64,000 bases of DNA from Vigna angularis. Its lineage: Eukaryota > Streptophyta > Magnoliopsida > Fabales > Fabaceae. The position numbers were made by a program, and so were the translations under genes. Below, one piece after another: positions 46,201-58,957 of the stretch (the first letter of the stretch is position 1; each line of letters begins with the position of its first letter). The DNA lies in assembly GCF_016808095.1 (NCBI RefSeq), contig NC_068974.1:21560825-21624824 (forward strand), in the 5' to 3' direction. The notes beneath the pieces are model-generated. The model was given only the letters and a program-made list of their open reading frames with translations. It had not been told where the DNA came from and did not search any database.

Positions 46201-49200
46201 AACGTTCATCAAATTAGTAAGTCAGATATTTGGGAAGCATTTCGCGAAAACTCCGTTTTCCCTCCAATCTTCACATTCTCTGCCCTAACTTCATCGACGA
46301 ACTCAGTGGGTGGCTTGTGCAGACTGCTTCCCACCCTAAGCACAATCTTGGTACGGTTCTTCTCCACTCCGAACTTATAGGTGAAGTGTCCCATTCTCCC
46401 ATCTCATTTTGTGTTCCTGTTACTGTTTTGGATTACGCGTCAATGGTGTAACCTTTTTCCTTGTAGCGTTTTGCAGTGTTCTGAGCTGAGGAAGGTGGTG
46501 GGTGGCTGAGTTGAAGGCTACCATTGTCGACGGAGGATATCGGATTGGTCTCTCTGATCTCGACGGAGGATGTCGACGGAGGATATCTTGGCACTGCTGT
46601 GATTGGTCTCTCTGATCTCAAGGTAATGGCTGAACTCAATCATTGTTTTTGTAAGTTCTGTTTTAGTATGTAGTGTTACAAAATTCCATATTGTTCTTCA
46701 CATGCTCAAGCAAAGTATGATGCCCAAATTCATTACTGAACTTAGGATTGATTTATCTTTAATCTTACTACTTGATGTAGAAGGATGTATTGATGTAGAA
46801 GGATTAAATTCCCCTGAATTGTTAATGTTGAGCTAATCCAGAGTTTGAACATAGTTTTGAACTCTTCTTAAGTTGACACAAAATATTTCACTAACATTAG
46901 AACTACAATTGCTCTGTAAAATACATCTCAGTATGTGCCATGACCTGAATTTTCCTCTTTAATTTGACATCCCCTTCAACCATTATACCATCTACTTTAA
47001 GCAATTGATTCATCAACTAACATTAGAACTCTGCTTAGTAATCGTGCTTGGATATGGACACTCTGCCCTCTTAAATTATGATGTCAGGTTCTGCTGACAT
47101 TCTTTTCCTATCAAACTGCAAAATATTTTGGTTTCATTTTAAACCGTGAATGCTATTGTTTCTTTAGGTTTTCGTACATATCAGTTCTTGGCTTGCATTT
47201 TTATCTCCATGTATCTTTCTTCCTTAAGGATTATTCAGCATGCTGGATTTAACAATCATCAACATTAATCACCTTGTTCTGTTGTTGGATACATATAATA
47301 TGCTCAAAATTTGTTCAAAAGTGAATTATTTAATGTCATTTGATTAACATATTACTAATTTGCATTAACTTGTTCTGGTTTAACATCTGACTTTTTTTAC
47401 TGATATAAATAGTTAGCATCCCTTCTTCCCAAACCCAATCCACAAGCTGCATGATACAAATGAATTGAATATGAAGAAAATAAATATAGATTTCAAAGAC
47501 TGAAAGAATATAGTAATGCTGAGATGTTAAAAAAAGCATTCAATCATGGTGTTTGAAACTATATTATTCACACTAATTCTTATTAAGAAGTTTTTAACAG
47601 CTCTATATATACACAAGGTGAGAATCTAGATGAGTTAATTTCATAATTATGTCTACTGAAAAAACTGTTAGCTAGCTGCTGAGATATATTAATGATTTGA
47701 GTTATTGATTTGAGTTAAGTTCATATGTATGTGTTTTTGTGATTTGGTTATGAAAATAATTGTATGTTCTTTATGGTGCTATAATGTTGAGATTGATTTC
47801 TAAGAGAAGAGTACCGTGTGAATTCCATTGTTAGATATATAGTACCAATTTGATCGTTTGATGTAAAAGACAATTTTTTGTGTTAGTGTAAGGATAATTC
47901 AATTACAAAATATCATTATATATACATGTAAGTTAAACAGTAGACACTGTAACTTGTCACAGTCAAGGACTTTGTTTTCTTATTTGGATTTAGTGAAACT
48001 TGACATATGTATTCATAAGTAAAAATGTATGCAACCAGAGGAAGAGAAGTGATAAAAACTTGTCTGGTTTCATTGCTTTGGCAGAGATTAATTGATGGTT
48101 TCTTCATTCTCAAACAAAGAATGTGACAATCCTTAGTGAAGTGGAGAGTTGGACCAGAGGAAGAAGAGCTTGAGTTACTCTCTCTGCACCAAAGAAATAT
48201 GTTTCAACACATTCTTTAGGTAACTGATAATTGATTCTGATTTTTAATTGTCATGAATTATTTGAATTGTATGGTTGGGGAGCTTATGTTATTTTTAATT
48301 ATTTAAAAGTGTTTATTAGAAATGAAGTTTGATATATATTGATTGAATGGTTTAAAAGTGTTGTTGAAGTTAACCCAACACCTCACTGTCTTCATACCTG
48401 TTAGTAGCACTCTTCAATGTTCCCATTTGAACTTTGTTCACACTTTGGAAAAGTTTAAAAAACGAAGAAAGAATTAAAAGTAAAGTCTTATGCACCTCAT
48501 TGGGTCATAGTTAGGTTTATATTAAGATTTTCTTTCTAAACCATCAATTTTTGAGTTAAATTGGAAGCGGAGTAGTGATTTTGAGCTTCAAGCTGTTTAT
48601 AACTCATTTTAGAGTTTAAACACAAATAAAATCATCAAACAAAGTTGGTTGAACATTGAGCTGTGTGTTTAAATACCTTTTTGGATACTATTAGGTAATG
48701 CTTAAACTGTTGCTGTGGTTATTAAATTAATGGAACAATATCTAATGAATAACCTTAAATACACTTCTATTTGATGTCTTAGGTGAGTTTTTAAAGCAAT
48801 TGTGGTCAGAAGGGGAGGAAGAGAGTCTACAAAGAAGACTTGAGCAGGAAAGGATAACAAAGGCGAAGGTATGGTCACCTAAACTAAAATTCCATGATTA
48901 TATGTGATATGTTATTTTCATTCTTGTTTCATGAATTTGATGTTGTTATAAAATGTTGTGAATGTCCACTTTGAATGTTAAGTTATGTTGAATGGAGTTT
49001 ATGATACTGTATACATTGAGTTTTGTCTAACTTTGTTTTGAATTGTTTGAATTTGATTGTCAAATATGTAAGAGTTTTTAGACTTAGAACCTAGAAAAAA
49101 GTGTTGGAAATCCCATGTAAGAACAAATTATAGTGTATGAGTGTGAGTGAAATCTTCCACTATGAGCAGCCATTATGGAACGTAAGCCTCGTACTATGCC

Positions 49201-49560
49201 TTGTTTACTAATACAAATTAGTTTTATCAACAAAAGAAGAGTAGAGTTTCTACTTTTCCATTCTAATCTCGACTGTTTCATTTCTCTTGGTAATTGAGCA
49301 AAATAAAAAAGAGATAACAGAGAAAATTAAAGATGAGATCTGAGATACCAATAAAGGAGAAAGGAGATGATACATTTATTTTATCCAAATTCATGTTTTC
49401 TAAGATGGAAAAGTACATGAATTCCCATAATTTTAGTCCCCAACAATAGACACACATACAGCAGTACACACAAACATTCCTATTGATGACAATAACTAAA
49501 CAGAAACAAATTGAATACTAGAATGCCAGATGAATTTGAATATGTTCCTGGAATCTTGAA
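46201..49560 (+). other. CACTA 5' region, leader and unrecognised DNA
   Basis: No long open frame. The first 450 bp (46200-46650) are GC-richer and could be the promoter and first untranslated exon. At about 48786-48870 a short frame reads EFLKQLWSEGEEESLQRRLE and ends at a GT donor; it may be an exon, but I do not recognise it. Degenerate text near 48530-48660 (AACCATCAATTTT...AGTAGTGATTTT) recurs in the last intron of the TNPA-like gene. Confidence 0.4.
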
Positions 49561-49574
49561 GTGGTTTTTTGTTC

Positions 49575-49730
49575 CTAATTAAGCTGCACCATAGTGTCAT
49601 ATGTTGCTCTGGCCGTCCAATCACTAGAGATAGCATTCCTGGACTGAACCCAATAAATCCCTGCACTGCCACTGACCTGGAATCTCAAGTAGATTTCACC
49701 ACTTGGAGGGTTGGTATAGTCAAACACTGA
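49575..49730 (-). pseudogene. Expansin-like B fragment (C-terminal exon), captured in the CACTA element
   Basis: The minus strand from 49730 to 49575 reads FDYTNPPSGEIYLRFQVSG, then WVQSRNAISSDWTARATYDT and a natural-looking stop. This matches the end of the carbohydrate-binding (pollen-allergen) domain of plant expansin-like B proteins, cell-wall proteins without a proven enzyme activity. About 51 codons, open. Nothing else of the gene is recognisable. A 25-bp piece (GACCTGGAATCTCAAGTAG...) is repeated just upstream at about 49728-49753. It lies opposite to the transposase genes. Confidence 0.78.
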
Positions 49731-50009
49731 CCTGGAATCTCAAGTAGATTTCATCAGTTTCCTTGTTTAAATTTTCTAAACCAAGTTGCCCTATTAGCAG
49801 TAGCTTATAGTTGTTCAACACCATAGAAACACTTCATCCTCTTGTCTTCCACAGTACCCAACAACAATCTATTTATAAGTCAAACTAATTCAAGTTTCTA
49901 AGTACATGGATGTCTATTAAAATAATAATGGTGTTGAGGATATGGAAGCAAACTTTGAAATGTCTGAACTTTTGAAATAAAAGTATAAAATAGAGTACAG
50001 TGACTGCAG

Positions 50010-50394
50010 ATGCAGAATCAAGTCCTTCAAATCAAGTCCTTGGTTGGCAAACAATGTTTGCAGGGTGGTGATGTTGTCAAATGGAGCAGGAATGTTATTT
50101 ATGGCTTCCTCCAAGATAGAGACTACCCCATCTCTTCAACCTGTCGGAACTTTCCTCCATAATGAGTATTTTTTTGTTATCAAAATCAAAGTGTCAAGAT
50201 AGAGACTAAGCAGAACTGTTTTGTGCTTATACTTCAGCTTTCTTGATAAAGATTAAGCTCTTACTGTGGCTACAATGGTGTCTATGGTGACATCAATGGT
50301 TTACTGCTTATACTTCAGCACAAGAGACCACGCCAGGGCATTCAAACTCAACAAGGGTCTTTATTCTGTCAATGAAGTCAAAGCCTCTGACTGT
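50010..50394 (-). pseudogene. Class III peroxidase fragment, two exon pieces, captured in the CACTA element
   Basis: Minus strand, first piece 50394-50314: TVRGFDFIDRIKTLVEFECP then GVVSCAE, the distal part of plant secretory peroxidases (usual text GVVSCADI). Second piece 50153-50010: KVPTG, stop, RDGVVSILEEAINNIPAPFD, NITTLQTLFANQGLDLKDL, the segment before the proximal haem histidine. The two are in gene order with an intron-like gap, so a genomic piece was captured. A TGA (about 50139) replaces an Arg, and the haem-ligand His region is lost. Peroxidases of this class oxidise wall phenolics. Confidence 0.83.
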
Positions 50395-50399
50395 GGCAG

Positions 50400-51712
50400 T
50401 GTGACCATATTTCAAGCAAATTTGACACCAATAGCCATAAACTTGGGCTGTTGCTGCAAGAACAATGGTTTACTGAATTTGTCATGATAACTTAATCTTA
50501 TTCATGACTTGCTAAAGTATTAGAAGTCCATAACCTCATTGTTCTGAGGCCTAGGTAGCATGTGATAGGTTTCTTGGTTTCTACTTTGTTGTCCCCTATT
50601 CTCGTGCTTAAAAGTAATTTTGCCAATCTTGTCTCTTTCTCATGTATCCAGCTTAGAACTCACCTCTGGACATCTTTGAATTCACTCCTAGAGTGTTATT
50701 CACATCTCAATTGTTGTCCTAGAGTCAGATTACATGATTACAATCCAATTTGATTCTTATGCTTGAATTTGGTTGGTGAAAATGGTTAAAGTTGGTGTTA
50801 AAGAGCAATTGAAACAGTGATATTTTGATTTAATCATATTTAGCATGTGCTGGCAGCTTGTACAAGTCATATTTCATAAAGAAAAGTTGCTAAAACCATA
50901 AAATTATGATTATAAACACTTTTGTGCAAAATGACCATTCAAACCACCAATATTTCAGCATTTTTTGTGGTATAGTTGCAGATTTGTGATATAGAAAGCT
51001 TATTTTGATTGCTGCATCAAAGGCATTGCATTTTGAAATCTATTCTACCACATATCTTACGTTCCTTTTGACTCCCTATGTGTTTCATAACTGTTATTTC
51101 TTACTTGTATCAATTATTGACATTCTAAGTTCCCAAGCTAATGATATCATTGTTTTAGAGTTAGAATATTTTTCAAATTGATCATGCTTGATTGCTCAGG
51201 TTGACTTTTTTTACCCTAAATGTGATCAAACCAAATAAGACAAAACCCACAACCCTCACTCATTCCACCTTCTCTTCCACTTCGAAGAAGAGAAACCCAA
51301 AACCCTCACACCCATCACACTCTTTGTAAGAGGTGTAGGAATGTGCCCACATAGGGACCATTTTATAGCTGAAAGGAAAATCACTTTAACCAATCAACTT
51401 CCACCAAAGTGAACTAAAGAAAATCACTTCACACCAATTGAATTAAACTAAAATAGCATAAACAAACTTTGAAGAATGAGTTAGGCTAAACTCCATTAAC
51501 TACACTAAACTACACTAAGTAGAATTAGTCTTAAACTATTCTAAAGTAAAACCTAAAAAAGTGTACTAATAGGTGAGAAATTGGGAATTCACCTAAAGTA
51601 ACCGAAGTGTTCAAATTGCCTTCCATGTTCGACTTGAATAGTAATAGGTTTATTACTTATGTCGCATGGAGTGTTGCTGTTTTGACAATGATTTTTTTTT
51701 GGCTTGTCACAG
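50400..51712 (+). other. CACTA leader DNA before the transposase gene
   Basis: No recognised coding sequence. The end, CTTGTCACAG at 51712, is a good 3' splice site directly before the transposase ATG, so much of this stretch is probably a leader intron. Confidence 0.45.
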
Positions 51713-51715
51713 AAC

Positions 51716-54700
51716 ATGGCCTATTTTCTCAACCATCGTGCATGGATGTACGACCGTTGTTATAGCGGAAGGAGAGGTTTGAAGGAATCTTTTGTCATCG
51801 GAGTTCAAGAGTTTGTGGAGACGGCTCGACGCAGTCATTATTATGCCATTGATGGAGGGATTCGATGCCCATGCATGAAGTGCGAATGTACAAGGATTTT
51901 GAAAGATGAAGAGATTAAAGTTCACCTATACCAAAAAGGGTTCATGCCTAATTACACGGTTTGGACATTTCATGGTGAAGAAAATCCTTCGACCTCCAAT
52001 AGAGTTCAAAATCGGCTTGCATCAGGTTCGAATACTGTTGTACATACATCTGAGATAGATCAATTTGCCTATATGCAAGAGATGGTCAACAATGCTCTTC
52101 ATCGACATGACGAACAAGAAGCAAACGGTAGTCATGATGAAGAGTCTCCAAATGAAGCCACTCAGAGGTTTTACAAATTACTGACACAGGCAAATCTACC
52201 TGTATTTGAAGGTTCATCTGAGTCAAAGTTGTCAGTGTCCATCAGACTGTTGGCTGGTAAATCTAATTGGAACGTTCCCAATCAAGCAGTGGATCACTAT
52301 ACAAAATTGATTTTAGATCTGACACCACCAAACAATTCTATTCCGAAGAATTGTTATCAAGCCAAAAGATGTGTTTCAATGTTGGGATTGGAAGCCAAGA
52401 AGATTGATTGTTGTGTTAATGGATGTATGTTATTCTATGACAATGATAGTGGCAAAAATGATGCTTTGTTGGTTGAATGCAAGTTTTGTGGCTCTCCTCG
52501 ATATCATACGATGCATGCAGGACGGAGGCAGAAAAAAGCAATTCCCTTAAAGACAATGTTCTACTTGCCCATTATTCCAAGATTACAAAGAATGTTCACT
52601 TCAATGCAAACATCACAACACATGACATGGCATGATGGTAAGAAAACTGAAGGAGTTTTGCGTCATCCTTCTGACGGTGAAGCTTGGAAGCACTTCAATC
52701 GTAAACATCCGTCCTTTTCTAGTGAACCGCGTAACGTCAGACTTGGTCTATGCTCTGATGGATTTACGCCGTACATTCAGGCGTCTGCATCACCTTATTC
52801 ATGTTGGCCCGTCATAGTTACCCCATACAATCTGCCACCTGAGATGTGTATGACAAAGCCTTATATGTTTTTAACGTGTATAATACCAGGTCCATCTAAT
52901 CCCAAATCAGGGATTGATGTTTATTTGGAGCCTTTGATTGATGATCTGAAAAAGCTATGGAATGGTGTTTGGACGTATGATGTTTCAAGGAAGCAAAATT
53001 TCCTTATGAGGGCAGCTTTGATGTGGACTATTAATGACTTTCCAGCCTATGGCATGTTATCTGGTTGGAGCACCCATGGTCGATTAGCTTGTCCACAATG
53101 CATGGAACATACAAAGTCATTCCAATTGACTAATGGTCGAAAAAGTTGTTGGTTTGATTGTCATCGGCGGTTCTTGCCCATTGATCACCCCTTTAGAAGA
53201 AACAAAAAGGCATTTCGCAAAGGGCAAGTTGAAACGGATATGCCCCCGCCAAAGTTGAGTGGATCACATGTTTGGAGAAGAGTGAAAGACTATCCAAAAG
53301 TCACTGAATCTGGACACAATAGGATAGAAGGGTTTGGAGAATGGCATAATTGGACTAAAAGAAGCATATTTTGGGATCTTCCTTATTGGAAAGACAACTT
53401 GCTAAGACATAACCTGGATGTCATGCACATAGAAAAAAATTTCTTTGACAACATCTTCAACACAATTATGAATGTTATTGGTAAGACAAAAGATAATGAC
53501 AAAGCCAGAAAAGATTTACCTCTGTATTGTGCACGAAAAGACTTAGAGTTGAAGGCGCAAGGTAACGGTCGATTCTTGAAACCAAAGGCAAGCTACGTCA
53601 TGTCAAAAGATGAGGCAAGAATAGTGTGTGGATGGGTCAAAGAGCTTAGAATGCCAGATGGATATTCTTCTAACTTGTCCAGATGTGCCAATGTTCAAAA
53701 TGGTACTATTCAAGGGTTGAAGAGTCATGATTGTCATGTATTCATGGAGACTTTAATCCCTCTTGCCTTTAGTTGTTTGCCACAGCACGTGATACATCCA
53801 CTGATAGAAATCAGTAACTTCTTTAAAAATCTGTGCTGCACGACACTACAGGAAAACTGCTTAAGAAAGATGGACGAAAATATTCCAATTATCCTCTGCA
53901 AATTAGAAAGAGTATTCCCTCCTGCATTCTTTGATTCAATGGAGCATCTTCCAATCCATCTTTCATATGAAGCTTGGCTTGGGGGACCTGTGCAATACAG
54001 GTGGATGTATCCCTTTGAAAGGTTTATGGGAGAATCCAAACGTTCGGTTAAAAATAAAGCTAGAGTAGAAGGCTCAATTTGTGCAGCTTACTTGCACAGA
54101 GAGACAACTTATTTTTGTTCACATTATTTCAAAAACTTCTTGTTGTCCCCCACTAATGTCAGAAACGAAATGCAATGGCAAGCTGAACAACGTCAAGGTT
54201 CATTATCAGTTTTTCGACAATTAGGCCGTCATGCCGGGAAAGAATTCACTCATTGGTTAAGTGATGCTGAATTCAACTCTGCTCATGTCCATGTCTTAAT
54301 CAATTGCAGTGAAGTTAAACCGTACCTTGAGTATGTTATCATTCAACTCTTACCTTTGCAATGCTTACATTGTTATACACTAATTCATTTCATTTGTACC
54401 AGCTCATTTCTTGTGGCTGAGGAAGTCGTAGAAGGAAATGCTTCTGGTAGAATACACTCAGAGTTTCCCCAATGGTTTAGAAATCAGGTCCATACTTTTT
54501 CCTATGTTTTGAGCAAGGTTAATTTGACGCTTGCTTTAAAAATGAATTTGGTATCTTTGTAGGTTTTTAATCAGGCATTGAGTCCAACGGTTCAAGAGTT
54601 AAGACATCTCTCCAATTGGCCATTGAGATGTGTGAAAGAATGGCACACTTACTTCATCAATGGTTACAAATTCCATACACATGAATGGTCTAAAGGAAAG

Positions 54701-55366
54701 AAAACAATAAATTGTGGTGTGTACGTCAAGGGCCTTACAGAGGGTTGTTATGATGATTTCTATGGCATCATTCAAAAAATATATGAGCTAGAGTACAACA
54801 GCACTACTTCTCCAAACAGAGTTGTACTTTTTTATTGTGAATGGTTTGATCCTTCTAGAGCTGGTACTAGAGTGGATCCTAGGTTTAACATTGTCGAACT
54901 CCACTTGAGAAACAAATATAGACCGTTTGATCCTTTCATTCTTCCAACTAATGTCAGACAGGCTTATTACGTGCCATATCCACCATTCCGCAGTATAGAC
55001 AAGCGTGGTTGGGCTGTAGCAGTACAAACCAAGCCTAGAGGTCGCATTGACTCAAATGAGGTTGAGGAGGATGTTGCCTACCAACTTGACCAAATGTCAC
55101 AACCACAACAAATTATTGAAGTTGAACCTATAACCGCATTGCGCGACCCTGATGGTGATGGAGATGAATTAGAAGCACCTGCACAAGGTGGTGGTGATGA
55201 TGATGATGATGATGAAGGAGAAGAAGAAGAAGATGATGATGATGATGATGAAGCAGAAGAAGAAGAAGAAGAAGAAGATGATGATGATGATGAAGATGAT
55301 GAAGAAGATGAAGATGATGATGAAGAAGATGAAGATGAAGATGAAGATCATGATGACGATGATTGA
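51716..55366 (+). CDS. CACTA transposase (TNPD / Transposase_21 type), three exons
   Basis: Exons 51716-54330, 54403-54487 and 54563-55366 join in frame (introns of 72 and 75 nt, GT/AG), giving 1167 residues. The N-terminus has a Transpos_assoc-like domain (about 9-88, [14 protein letters not shown] and [10 protein letters not shown]). The Transposase_21 core follows (about 215-480) with LCSDGFTP, Asp 348, and [15 protein letters not shown], Asp 441. [11 protein letters not shown] contains Glu 573; these are candidates for the DDE catalytic triad. Then come a DUF4218-like region ([20 protein letters not shown]) and a DUF4216-like region ([37 protein letters not shown]). The last 60 residues are almost all Asp and Glu. 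The protein cuts the element ends and nuclear action is expected. No lesion found. Confidence 0.92.
55195..55363 (+). repeat. GAT/GAA trinucleotide repeat coding the acidic tail
   Basis: Runs of GAT and GAA codons give an uninterrupted Asp/Glu tract at the transposase C-terminus. The length is likely to vary by replication slippage, always by whole codons. Confidence 0.9.
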
Positions 55367-55521
55367 ATTTCGACTATCTTAAATATTGTAGCAAATTGAA
55401 CTATCATTTCAATTGAGTTATGTAAAATACAATATTTCATTTGTAGTCATCCTTCGTTATTGTCATGCATGTAGTAATTTTAAATTCACTTTAATTTATA
55501 GTGATCCTTTCAAATGCAGCA

Positions 55522-58518
55522 ATGACAGGACAAGGTTCAGATAAACCTGATAAAGGAAAAGGGGTAGCCAGGCCTAAAAAAAGGCAACGGAAGGCCCCAA
55601 AGTATGTACTTAGGGTGCCTAGTACACTACCTACCCGTACAGTACAACCTCCCTCTACTCCTGCAGTACACCCTCCTTCTCCTACCCCTGCAGTACATCC
55701 TCCTCCTCCTACCCCTGTTGTACACCCTCCTGCTCCTACCCATGCAGAAGAGCCTCTGCCTCCCCCTGTGATTATTATTCCCACTCCTCCCCCTGTCATT
55801 ATTACCCCCACTCCTCCCCCTGAGGTTATTACCCCCACTCCTCCCCCTGACCCTACTTCTATAGCTTCCTCATCTTCTACACCGCCTTCAGCTGGTGATG
55901 CTGAAGATGTTGACCCGCCTTTCCATGATCGACCATGGATTGAGCCATATGGAAAAGGGTAAATACTTTAATCCCAGTTTTAACTTTGATTGATGTTTTA
56001 AACTTTCTTTACTGAAATGACTTTTATTTATTTATATGAAGGTTTATTCCCTCCAGAGTTGCTTCCCAGGCCATAACACGTTCAATTAAGCAACAGTATT
56101 TGACTCCATGGCCTACTTGGGGAGCCATACCTATAGACGACAGAAAGCCATTCTGGGAGCGTTTTAAGGTCAAGAACACTTTAAATTAATTATCATTCAT
56201 ATCTTACCATGTCTTAATCAATGTTTGTTTTGTTCATCATTACAGAAGAAGGTGCAGTGGAAAGCTGAGCATGAAAGTCAAATTCATAGAAATTTTCACA
56301 TGAAAGCATCTCATCGGCTCTCAGAGATGTTTAGGGATGCCAGGATTGCAGGGGAGCGCCCTGACTGGATGGGCGAAATTATTTGGAACTCTTTGCTTGC
56401 ACATTGGAACACAGTAGAGTTTCGTAAGAAGTCTGCTACAGCCCAGAAGAATAGATCGTCTGAAAGGGGTGGTGCCTTGCATACTGGTGGGTCGATCACG
56501 ATTCACGAGCATGCCATTCGTATGGTAATCTCTTCAAGCTGTTTCTGTCCAGATTTTCTTGTCTCTTAAGCATTGTGCAAGTATGTTTGATGTTGATAAG
56601 CATTGCTAAAGGTGTAGCAACTCATATTAATCACTTAATTGCAAAATGAGTGGTTGAGTTCATCATAAACTTATTTAAAAATCTGCATAAAAATACTTCT
56701 CTGGTTTGACATGTGCAATCTGTTTTGTTCAGATTTTTTTTGCATCTACAACTTTGAACAAATTTATTTGATGATGATAAACATGATTGAAGTGTTTCCT
56801 TGAATTCTAGTGCAATTTTTTTAGTAAAAAGTGCTGCATAATTGGCTACAGCAGGGGTGTTTTGTTGAATCTGTCCATTTCAGTGCATTTTACACATTTG
56901 TGCAACTGTATTTTACCATTTGAAACATGTATGCACTGTTCATTTGGTCAAATTTGAGCTCATATGCAAAATCACTTCCTAAACCATCAATTTTGCCTTA
57001 TTTTGGAAGTGAAGTAGTGATTTTCTAGTGCAGTGTGATTCTTTGCTGTCTTAGTGTCTAAACATGTTCAAATTGATGATAAAAGTTGCCCCAACCATCA
57101 AATAATGTTTCCAAACGTGTTTATGCAGAATGACCCATTAAACCACCAAATTTTGCCTAAATGTGGAAGTGAACTTGTGATTTTCTGCTGCATTGTGTCC
57201 CTTGACTGTCTTAGTGCTTAAACATTTTCAATTTGATGGTTTAAAGTTGTTAGCACTGTTCGTTTGGTCTTTCTCCAGCCACTGTACCAAATCACCTTTT
57301 GAACCATCACTTTTGCCTTAAATTTGCAAGTGCACACCTCGTATTGAGAGCTTGACTGTTTTGGTTGTGTTTCATTGCTTATGGAGTCATTTTTGGTGAA
57401 TTGAAAGTTGTTTTCTATTGTTCATATGGTCAATTTTGAGCCAAACCGAAATATACTTGCTACATGACCAAATTTTGGTCACTTTTACCAAGTGCACAAC
57501 TGAAATTCTGCAGTAGATTTTTTCTTGCTTCTTTCACTGCTTCTACATGTTCAATATGATGATATAAACTTCCTTTAGGTGTCATTTGATCCCTAAAACC
57601 ACTGCCACTCATTTTTACCACTGAAACCATCATTTTTCTACTCAATTTGCTGCTTAAGTGTACATTTTAGTTGCTGTTTGGTTTTTAGTCACAGTTAAAT
57701 TTCGAATTTGGATTGGAAAAAGCTGGGTTTATCTCCTTTGGTTTCCACATTATTGGATTCCATGTTAAGTCTAAATTATGTTACAGGCACAAGCTCTTGG
57801 ACGAGCGGTCCATGTTGACGAGGTCTTTGCACAGACCCATGTTCGGAAGGGCACTAATGAATTCGTTGATGAAAGGTCTCGCAAGACTCATGTAAGCAAA
57901 TAGCACTCCTAGTATTAGTAATCCACATGATTATGTTATCTTCATCATTCTCTGACATTGCTTTTATTGTTTGAACAGGAAGATTTTTCTATGAGACTTT
58001 CACAGGTTAGATCCGAACATGGGTCAGCTCCTACACCGGATGATACGAGTAATACAGATGACGACATCCGTAGGACACAGTGCTGGGTCGATGTCGTTGG
58101 TGGGAAGAAAAAGGGACGAGTCTACGGTGCAGGACAACTTGCATCTCAGTATACAGCATCGAAAGGAGGTACACTGAAGCATCAACCTTCTTCTTCCACC
58201 TCTTCTGCTGACGAGGCCATCCAGCGCTTGACACAGCTATTGGACCAACGTGACCAGGAAAACCGTGCATTGAGAGAAGAATATAGTGACTTGAGAGATG
58301 AGTTCTCAAGCTTCAAGACCCTGGTCATGAGAGCGCTGCCTCAAACTTCAGACACTCCTTCCATTACCCCTCCGACCCAGCCACGACCCTCCCTGTCACC
58401 CGCCGTCCCTCATCAGCCCACACCAGTCCAGCCCACACCAGTCCAGCCCACACCAGTCCAGCCATCTACAGATGACCAGGAGGATGAACATCTTTCTGAA
58501 GACTATGTAGATTTTTAG
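55522..58518 (+). CDS. CACTA second protein (Transposase_24 / TNPA-like), five exons
   Basis: Exons 55522-55958, 56042-56168, 56246-56524, 57787-57891 and 57979-58518 join in frame with GT/AG introns: 495 residues. N-terminal Lys/Arg-rich part (KGKGVARPKKRQRK, possible nuclear signal), then a Pro-rich repeat (HPPSPTPAVHPPPPTP). The central region WERFKKKVQWKAEHESQIHR, MFRDARIAGERPDWMGE, RSSERGGALHTGG and HEHAIRM is the plant Ptta/En/Spm Transposase_24 signature. RTQCWVDVVGGKKKGRVYG follows. A coiled coil (about DEAIQRLTQLLDQRDQEN to SSFKTL) and three PTPVQ repeats end it. TNPA of maize binds the subterminal repeats; the same role is inferred here. The ATG lies three bases after an AG acceptor. 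Confidence 0.9.
56525..57786 (+). other. Large last-but-one intron of the TNPA-like gene with degenerate repeats
   Basis: 1262 nt. It has three diverged copies of about 155 bp, each starting AAACCA(T/C)CAA(A)TTTTGCCT, at about 56983, 57134 and 57300. No open frame of interest. The same kind of sequence occurs in the CACTA leader near 48530. Confidence 0.6.
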
Positions 58519-58822
58519 TTTCATTTTGTTATTGATCATAGTACATTTAAATGTTATTATGATATTGTTAGAATATAATTGATGTTAGTACATTATGATA
58601 ACAATGTTATAGTACTTTATGCTTTTCCATCAATGAATATCAAATTTTGGGATGGACAATATATATATGCAGGTCTGTTTGTTTGTAAATTGAAACTGTT
58701 ATACAGGTCTGTGTGTTGTGAATATGATATGCAGGTATGTGTGCTAGAACAGCAAAACAATTAAAACTGATATTTCTCAGCACCGTACCGAAGGCTTTAC
58801 CGAGGGCCTTCGCCCTTCGGTA

Positions 58823-58957
58823 ATTACCGAAGGCTTATGGCCTTCGGTAATTACCGAAGGCTTATGGCCTTCGGTAATTACCGAAGGCTTACGCCCTTCG
58901 GTAATTACCGAAGGTCTACGCCCTTCGGTAATTACCGAAGGCTTACGGCCTTCGGTA
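58823..58957. repeat. Five 27-bp palindromic units, right subterminal array of the CACTA element
   Basis: Five back-to-back units ATTACCGAAGGC...GCCTTCGGTA, each itself a near palindrome, with changes only in the central bases. Further single copies extend from 58786 to 59070. They match the left subterminal repeats. Confidence 0.92.

Noticed and set aside
50266..50487. Plus-strand 73-codon frame in the CACTA leader
   Set aside because: It is the complement of the captured peroxidase fragment.
55169..55382. Minus-strand Ile/Phe-rich and plus-strand Met/Lys-rich frames
   Set aside because: Other-frame readings of the GAT/GAA tract of the transposase gene.
58823..58957. Regular 27-bp units resembling a CRISPR array
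   Set aside because: Units are palindromic and back to back without unique spacers, in a plant transposon end.
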